DNA of 18,493 bases from assembly GCA_913046175.1 (NCBI GenBank), contig CAJWSN010000009.1, positions 1-18,493 on the forward strand, written 5' to 3'. This DNA is from an uncultured Opitutia bacterium (GTDB taxonomy: Bacteria; Verrucomicrobiota; Verrucomicrobiia; Opitutales; JABJCN01). Below, one piece after another: positions 14,019-18,493 of the stretch (the first letter of the stretch is position 1; every line of letters starts with the position of its first letter). Position numbers and translations under genes: made by a program. The notes under the pieces are model-generated. The model had not been told where the DNA came from, ran no database searches, and worked only from the letters and a program-made list of their open reading frames with translations.

Positions 14019-14996
14019 ATGCCTCAAAAGTCCAAAGTCAAACGACGAGACAGTATCTCGGTTCGGGAGTTTTATGAATCCTTCCAAGAGGAATTGAGTC
14101 TGGAAATTGTCGCCGGGGAGGCGGGTCTGGAGAAAATAATCGGTGAACGAAGTGTAAATCGTCCGGCTCTTGCATTGATCGGACATTTCAAGTTTTTTGC
14201 CAACAAGCGCATTCAGCTTTTTGGTGCGGGGGAGACGGCCTACTTCAAAGACCTTCCCCTTGACGAGCAGGAACGGGTGTTGCGGGTTATTGCGGAGCAT
14301 GACATTCCGTGTATAATCATCTCCAGGCGCACGAACCCTCCAGACGTAATGAAGAACATTGCCGAGGAGTTCCAGATTCCGCTTATCCGGACCCCGCTTG
14401 GCTCCAATAACTTTGTTACCCAGGCCACCGTCCTGCTGGAGGAGAAACTGGCGCCAAGTCTAACCATGCACGGTACGTTGCTGGACATTCGTGGCATTGG
14501 CACCCTGATCCGGGGCAAGAGTGGTGTGGGCAAGAGCGAATGTGCCTTGGCCCTCATTGAGCGCAACCACAGTCTTGTTGCTGATGACATGGTGGACATC
14601 CGCCTTTTTAGTGAGCATGACTTGATTGGCTGCATTCCCGACATGCGCTGGTGGGGCTTTATGGAGTGTCGTGGAATTGGGATTATTAACATACGGGACC
14701 TTTTTGGTATTCGTGCCGTTCGTCAGGAAAAGCGCATCGACTTTATGATTACGTTTACCTACTGGAAGCAGGGCATGGATGAGGAGCGTACTGGCTTGGG
14801 GCAAAACTATGAGGAAATTCTCGGGGTGAAAGTTCCCCACATGGAGATTCCTGTTCGTCCGGGGAGGGATATGGCCCGATTGGTGGAGGTGGCGGCCATG
14901 GTGCAGGCCCAGAAGCTTTCCGGAAATGATTCAGCCAAGGAGTTTAACGACCGGTTGCTCGAAAAACTGGACGAAAAAGACGATTCGAAAACCTGA
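14019..14996 (+). CDS. hprK: HPr kinase/phosphorylase
   Basis: HprK phosphorylates and dephosphorylates the regulatory serine of HPr in response to metabolites and energy state. From ATG 14019 it has 325 residues, a normal length. The N-terminal regulatory domain covers about 1-130. The catalytic domain has MHGTLLDIRGIG before the Walker A loop GKSGVGKSE (166-174), then HSLVADD (184-190), and the family signature MECRGIGIINI from residue 215. The C-terminal block RPGRDMARLVEVAAM is also typical. The frame extends upstream to TTG 13920, but those 33 codons cover the inverted repeat and resemble nothing in the family, so the ATG is preferred. The likely substrate is the HPr at 5404, which has the matching Ser57 site. 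No PTS genes adjoin it. Confidence 0.94.
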   Translation: MPQKSKVKRRDSISVREFYESFQEELSLEIVAGEAGLEKIIGERSVNRPALALIGHFKFFANKRIQLFGAGETAYFKDLPLDEQERVLRVIAEHDIPCIIISRRTNPPDVMKNIAEEFQIPLIRTPLGSNNFVTQATVLLEEKLAPSLTMHGTLLDIRGIGTLIRGKSGVGKSECALALIERNHSLVADDMVDIRLFSEHDLIGCIPDMRWWGFMECRGIGIINIRDLFGIRAVRQEKRIDFMITFTYWKQGMDEERTGLGQNYEEILGVKVPHMEIPVRPGRDMARLVEVAAMVQAQKLSGNDSAKEFNDRLLEKLDEKDDSKT

Positions 14997-15060
14997 ACGT
15001 GAATGCTACAGGAAGTTAAATTTTTTTGGGCCTCTCCACCCCCACTTTTTTTTGTAGCCG
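14997..15060 (+). terminator. Possible terminator downstream of hprK
   Basis: Just after the hprK stop, GCTACA (15005-15010) can pair with TGTAGC (15053-15058). The next bases, GGAAGT and ACTTTT, can continue the stem with wobble pairs. Two T runs, seven and eight bases long, lie at 15021-15027 and 15046-15053. This is not a textbook hairpin followed by a T run, because the T run is part of the 3' arm, but some termination or structural role is plausible. Confidence 0.28.
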
Positions 15061-15519
15061 TGAAAATCCACCGGGCCATTTCTCTTGGAAATTCAGAATC
15101 ACATTCTCTCCCAGACAAGGAATCATGCGAATTTTTCGACGTGCTTGGATCACACAAAATAGGCAAGAAATTTCCTCAAAAAGTTATCTTCAGGGCAATG
15201 TTTACAAGTTGTTAGCAAGTTCCCCTTGCAAGGTTTCGAGAAAAGCCGATTTCTTGGGAAAGAAAATTTTACACACCATCATGAGGTCAACAACATTCAA
15301 GGAATTGCCGACCTCTGCTATCACAGACCAGAAAAACTAATCCCGAGGACTTAAGATCACCCTGATCCCAGTAAACAAGCCAATTGAACGTCTGAATTGT
15401 CGAATGAAAAAGCAGAATGTGCCACACAACGGGTTAAAAGCCGCCAATTTTTGGTGGTTTAGCGACACGTGTTTTTTATCGGTTCATGAGCTCTTCCAGA
15501 CCGTGGCCTTGAAATCCTT
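15000..15519. other. Long non-coding region upstream of dnaA, weak oriC candidate
   Basis: These 520 bases hold no convincing gene. Position next to dnaA and AT-rich patches make them a candidate replication origin. Two sites fit the relaxed DnaA-box consensus TTWTNCACA: TTTTACACA at 15267-15275 (+), and TTATTCACA at 15519-15527 read on the minus strand, which lies across the dnaA start codon. A near match, TTATCTTCA, begins at 15184. Other small symmetric elements are AGAAT-CAC-ATTCT (15095-15107) and GCAAG/CTTGC (15215-15229). The number of boxes is low for a typical bacterial origin. Small frames at 15003-15215 and 15026-15340 have no recognisable content. It probably also holds the dnaA promoter, but I cannot point to one. 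Confidence 0.4.
15441..15457 (+). promoter_or_regulatory. Hairpin in the dnaA leader
   Basis: CCGCCAA-TTT-TTGGTGG forms a seven-base-pair stem, one pair being G-U, with a three-base loop, and can be lengthened by about three flanking pairs. It lies about 60 bases ahead of the dnaA start. No T run follows, so termination is unlikely. It may be a leader RNA structure or a binding site. Confidence 0.35.
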
Positions 15520-15527
15520 GTGAATAA
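15519..15527 (-). promoter_or_regulatory. DnaA box overlapping the dnaA start codon
   Basis: Read on the minus strand the site is TTATTCACA, a full match to the consensus TTATNCACA. It covers the GTG start of dnaA, so bound DnaA could repress its own gene. The GTG start is itself inferred. One nine-base match can occur by chance, but the position is suggestive. Confidence 0.45.
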
Positions 15528-16971
15528 TAATGAGAATTTCCCAGAATCCATGAGTTCCACGATACTAGGGACAGACAAGTGGGAAAAGGTTGTTTCCGAA
15601 TTAAAGAACCTTCTTTCCGAAGATGTGTATCATACGTGGTTTAAGGAATTGAACCCTTTGTCGGAAACGGAGAACAGCCTGATACTGGAAGCCACCAATG
15701 AATTTGCCGCAATCTGGATAGAGGATAACTATCTGAACCTGATCCGTCGCGTTGTTGAAGAGGTTACGGGCAAACCAATTCTCGTCACGGTTACGGTTGC
15801 GGCATCCGAAAAAAATGTGGGCACGAGCAAACAGAGCCGGCTCGACTTGGGGTCACCAGACCCCGGTACACGCTTGGGCCAAAGCCATGGCCCCGCCCTA
15901 TTTGACCGTGGTGCAAGGACGCAATCCAAGTCTCGACATCTCAGCCATGTAAACCCCAAGAATTCGTTCCCCAACTTTATAGTTGGTCCTGGCAACCAGT
16001 TTGCCCATGCGGCCTGCATGGCCGTGGCCCAAGAACCTGCGAAGTCCTATAACCCGCTTTTTCTCTACGGTGAAACAGGACTCGGCAAGACACACCTGAT
16101 GCACGCTATTGCGCAAGAGGTTCAGGAAGCGCACCCCGAGCTACGCGTTGCCTATGTGTCCTCTGAAAAATTCACAAACGAATTTATTCACGCCATTCAG
16201 GAACGAACGTTTTCACGTTTTCGAAACCGCTATCGAAAGGTGGATGTGCTTCTGATTGACGACATCCACTTCCTCGCCGAGAAGGAGCGAATTCAAGAGG
16301 AGTTTTTCCATACCTTTAACGAGCTCTTTGAGTCACAAAAGCAGATTGTGCTATCCAGTGATCGGCCGGCCAACGAGATTGCCAAGTTGGAGAACCGGTT
16401 GGTTTCACGTTTTCAATGGGGCTTGGTGGTCGACATCCAGCCACCTGACCTGGAGACACGAATGGCAATCCTGTCAAAGAAGGCGGAGGCGTTGAGTGTC
16501 CTTTTGGATTCGGATGTTTTGGAATTTCTAGCCAGGCGTGTCACCCGGAACATACGACGTATGGAAGGTGCCCTGGTTCGTGTGGCTAGCTACGTGGAGC
16601 TGGAAAAAAAGCCATTGGATATAACGGTTGCGGAGCGTTTGCTGCAGGATATTCTTCAGGAAGAGGCCCGGCAGACGATTACTGTGGAAAAGATACAGAA
16701 GAAGATTGCAGACTATCACCATCTGCATCTGGCCGACATGGTCAGCAGGCGACGCCCCAACAATATTGCATTCCCAAGACAGATTGCCATGTACCTGAGC
16801 CGCCTGTTGACAAATATGTCTCTCAAGGAGATTGGCGCAGCTTTTGGTGGAAGGGATCATGGAACAGTAATCCATGCATGTACAACCGTGGAGAACCGCA
16901 TGGAACTGGAGGAGTCCGTGAAGCGTACCGTGGAATACCTCCAGTTGCAACTGACCCAGTCGATGGATTGA
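15520..16971 (+). CDS. dnaA: Chromosomal replication initiator protein DnaA
   Basis: DnaA binds DnaA boxes at the origin, oligomerises with ATP and melts DNA to start replication. It has 483 residues. Domain I covers about 1-95 (WEKVVSELKNLLSEDVYHTWF is typical), followed by a variable linker to about 145. The AAA+ domain begins with NSFPNFIVGPGNQFAHAA and has Walker A GETGLGKT (184-191) and Walker B VLLIDDIHFL (from residue 243). Domain IV carries the DNA-binding signature GGRDHGTVIHAC (from residue 443). The start is GTG 15520; an ATG at 15550 is an alternative that would shorten the N-terminus by ten variable residues. A DnaA box lies on the GTG. The next gene starts 10 bases after the stop. 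Confidence 0.97.
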   Translation: MNNNENFPESMSSTILGTDKWEKVVSELKNLLSEDVYHTWFKELNPLSETENSLILEATNEFAAIWIEDNYLNLIRRVVEEVTGKPILVTVTVAASEKNVGTSKQSRLDLGSPDPGTRLGQSHGPALFDRGARTQSKSRHLSHVNPKNSFPNFIVGPGNQFAHAACMAVAQEPAKSYNPLFLYGETGLGKTHLMHAIAQEVQEAHPELRVAYVSSEKFTNEFIHAIQERTFSRFRNRYRKVDVLLIDDIHFLAEKERIQEEFFHTFNELFESQKQIVLSSDRPANEIAKLENRLVSRFQWGLVVDIQPPDLETRMAILSKKAEALSVLLDSDVLEFLARRVTRNIRRMEGALVRVASYVELEKKPLDITVAERLLQDILQEEARQTITVEKIQKKIADYHHLHLADMVSRRRPNNIAFPRQIAMYLSRLLTNMSLKEIGAAFGGRDHGTVIHACTTVENRMELEESVKRTVEYLQLQLTQSMD

Positions 16972-16981
16972 CCATCCAGGG

Positions 16982-17467
16982 ATGATGGAGTTGACATCAG
17001 AACAAAGAGCCAGGTTGGGTTCCTGGGTGGAGGAGGGGAAGGGTCTTTCCGACATCCAGAAACTCCTCAAGGAGGAGTTTGAGATGAACCTGACCTTCAT
17101 GGATGTCCGTTTTTTGGTCAGTGATCAGGAACTTCGTTTAAAAGCCTTGAAAAAAAAGAAGCTCGACGAGGCTGTAGCCATGGAGGAGGGAGGCCAACCG
17201 GAACCTCCCGGAGATGAATACACCCTGGAGGAAGAAGAGGCTTCATCTGGAAAGGGTGTCTCGGTGGAAGTGGACAAGGTGGTTCGTCCGGGTGCTACAG
17301 CCAGTGGTTCTGTGACTTTTAGTAACGGGAAGAAGGCTGAGTGGCATATCGACCAGTATGGACAACTGGGGATAGTACCTCCCGAAGAAGGTTTTCAGCC
17401 CCCGGAAGCGGACATCCAGGAATTCCAGGTGGAGTTGCGCAACGCCCTCCAGCGCCCCTCGTTCTGA
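16982..17467 (+). CDS. Uncharacterised two-part protein behind dnaA
   Basis: I do not recognise this 161-residue protein with a named family. It has no signal peptide and no membrane segment. Residues 1-60 are predicted helical with a small helix-turn-helix-like pattern (LTSEQRARLGSWVEEG, then LSDIQKLLKEEF, then FMDVRFLVSDQELRL), reminiscent of short DNA-binding or dimerisation modules. A basic patch (KALKKKKLD) follows, then a Pro/Glu-rich acidic linker (about 68-92). Residues 93-135 look like a small beta domain (VDKVVRPGATASGSVTFSNG, then AEWHIDQYGQLGIVP), ending in a helix. The gene starts 10 bases after dnaA (ATG 16982 or 16985) and is probably cotranscribed with it. The regular composition and good codon flow suggest a real gene; the function is unknown. 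Confidence 0.8.
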   Translation: MMELTSEQRARLGSWVEEGKGLSDIQKLLKEEFEMNLTFMDVRFLVSDQELRLKALKKKKLDEAVAMEEGGQPEPPGDEYTLEEEEASSGKGVSVEVDKVVRPGATASGSVTFSNGKKAEWHIDQYGQLGIVPPEEGFQPPEADIQEFQVELRNALQRPSF

Positions 17468-17582
17468 AGGCGACTGTACCTGTGTCTCGCTCCTGCGAGC
17501 CTATAAAAGTGTTAAAAAAATCGCGGTTGCGGCAAAACACGGTCAAATAGGAGGCATCTTGCCCATCCACCGGGCCTGCAGC
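17468..17582. other. Gap between convergent genes with small inverted repeats
   Basis: CTCGC-TCCT-GCGAG (17486-17499) is a perfect five-base-pair hairpin soon after the stop of the dnaA-linked gene, but no T run follows on the + strand. A run of seven A at 17514-17520 reads as T7 on the minus strand, downstream of ligA, preceded by GC-rich sequence able to form only a weak hairpin. Termination of both genes is likely here, but I cannot define the signals well. Confidence 0.3.
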
Positions 17583-18493
17583 TTATTCCTCGAAGAGTTC
17601 GCCCTGTACTGTTTCTGATGGACCTGGATGGGGAGCCATCCCGTCGAACGCGGTGAGCAGCTGTGTCTCGTCCCAGATCTCGATTTCGAGGCTCTGCGCC
17701 TTCGTTAGCTTGGACCCTGCATTGGGGCCGGCGATTACGCAGTCGGTTTTTGAGCTTACGCTTGAGGAGATTCTGCCACCGCGTTGCTCGATCATTTCAC
17801 CAGCCTCCATACGGGAGTATTTTTTCAGGGTGCCAGTGAGGACAAAGGTCTTTCCGAAAAAGGTCGTGTCCTCGACCATCCGGCCAGCGGAGGCATCCTT
17901 TGTGTTCAGGCCAGCTTCGACAAGCTGTTCCACTATCTGTCGATTGTTATCCTGTGCGAAGAAGTGACGGATGCTTTCGGCTACGATCACCCCAACCTCA
18001 TCGGTGGCAACCAGTTCCTCCACACCGGCATCCATGATGGCCTGCAGACTGCCTATATGGAGGGCGAGTTGCTTGGCCACGCCGCTGCCCACGTGCTGGA
18101 TGCCCAATCCGTGGAGGAGTCGCCACAACTCCCGCTCCTTGCTGGCCCTGATGGCGTCAATGAGGTTTTCCGCTGACTTCTCCCCGAACTTCTCGAGGTC
18201 CTCGAGGCCAGAGGCCTGCAAGGAGTAGAGGTCGGCGATGTCCTTGATGTGACCGAGGTCGACGAGCTGGTTGACAATGGCTGGCCCAAGGTGGTCGATG
18301 TCCATGGCCGTCTTGGAGCCGAAGTGCTGGATGCGTCGTCGAACCTGTGGCGGGCATGACAAATTGGGGCAGCACAGGGCAACGTCTCCTTTCAATTTAT
18401 CAAGGGGGCTTTCACATGCCGGGCATGCCGGGGGAAACTCGTACGGGACCGCATCTGGTTTGCGTTTCTCTTGAACAACCCGCACCACCTGCG
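17583..18493 (-). CDS. ligA: NAD-dependent DNA ligase LigA, N-terminal part outside window
   Basis: LigA seals nicks in DNA using NAD and is essential for replication and repair. Only the C-terminal 300 or so residues are present; the frame is open to the right edge, and the adenylation domain with its KxDG lysine lies outside. Visible domains, in order, are the end of the OB-fold (VVQEKRKPDAVPYEFPPACP), the four-cysteine zinc finger (CPAC, then CPNLSC), and the helix-hairpin-helix region (KTAMDIDHLGPAIVNQLVDL, FGEKSAENLIDAI, LLHGLGIQHVGSGVAKQLA, TDEVGVIVAESI). A C-terminal BRCT domain follows (FFGKTFVLTGTL, MIEQRGGRISSSVSSKTDCV, GSKLTKAQSLEIEI). It converges with the dnaA-linked gene. The identification is secure. 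Confidence 0.96.
   Translation of the reverse strand, partial: QVVRVVQEKRKPDAVPYEFPPACPACESPLDKLKGDVALCCPNLSCPPQVRRRIQHFGSKTAMDIDHLGPAIVNQLVDLGHIKDIADLYSLQASGLEDLEKFGEKSAENLIDAIRASKERELWRLLHGLGIQHVGSGVAKQLALHIGSLQAIMDAGVEELVATDEVGVIVAESIRHFFAQDNNRQIVEQLVEAGLNTKDASAGRMVEDTTFFGKTFVLTGTLKKYSRMEAGEMIEQRGGRISSSVSSKTDCVIAGPNAGSKLTKAQSLEIEIWDETQLLTAFDGMAPHPGPSETVQGELFEE

Noticed and set aside
15003..15340. Two small open frames in the region upstream of dnaA
   Set aside because: There is no recognisable protein content and the region has T runs and palindromes; a non-coding role fits better.
17549..17618. Strong AGGAGG followed by TTG and a 19-codon frame
   Set aside because: It is too short and antisense to the end of ligA, with no supporting sign of translation; probably chance.
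1..18493. CRISPR array, tRNA genes, insertion sequences, toxin-antitoxin or defence genes
   Set aside because: I looked for regular repeats, cloverleaf-like sequences, transposase motifs and small paired genes and saw none I could support.

Overview
This 18.5 kb stretch looks like core chromosome of a Gram-negative bacterium of moderate G+C. I would place it in or near Verrucomicrobiota (Opitutae/Puniceicoccales-like). That placement is inferred from three things: an HPr plus HPr kinase pair with no other PTS gene nearby, a DUF5069-type protein, and the overall flavour of the housekeeping proteins. No marker such as 16S rRNA is present to prove it. The outer-membrane efflux lipoprotein and the RND pump show a two-membrane envelope. 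No tRNA, rRNA, insertion sequence, phage gene or CRISPR array was seen.

Layout. Positions 1-2826 (+) hold a tight run of housekeeping genes: the 3' part of ruvX, truA (overlapping ruvX), a comF-type phosphoribosyltransferase gene and accD. A convergent DUF5069 gene follows (2862-3311, -). Next come an MsbA-like ABC exporter (3501-5270, +) and an HPr gene (5404-5703, +). Positions 5728-11579 (-) hold a complete tripartite RND efflux operon, transcribed as outer-membrane lipoprotein, then periplasmic adaptor, then RND pump. Divergent from it is a DsbD-family thiol:disulfide reductase (11672-13903, +). hprK follows (14019-14996, +), and then a gene-poor 520-base region that is a weak oriC candidate in front of dnaA (15520-16971, +). 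A small uncharacterised gene sits 10 bases behind dnaA (16982-17467, +). The 3' part of ligA runs in from the right edge (-).

How the genes work together. truA, accD, ruvX, dnaA and ligA are growth and replication functions. HPr has both its histidine and its regulatory serine in canonical positions, and the matching HPr kinase/phosphorylase lies 8 kb away, so a serine-phosphorylation carbon or energy signal is likely to operate. The efflux operon and dsbD share a 92-base divergent promoter region.

The most unusual protein feature is in AccD. All four cysteines of its zinc ribbon are replaced, while the surrounding residues of the ribbon are kept, and the protein ends in a strongly basic Lys/Arg tail. 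Other points worth a look are a long inverted repeat in the hprK leader, a consensus DnaA box lying exactly on the dnaA start codon, and the uncharacterised dnaA-linked protein. I found no convincing new defence or mobile system; this is mostly ordinary core genome.
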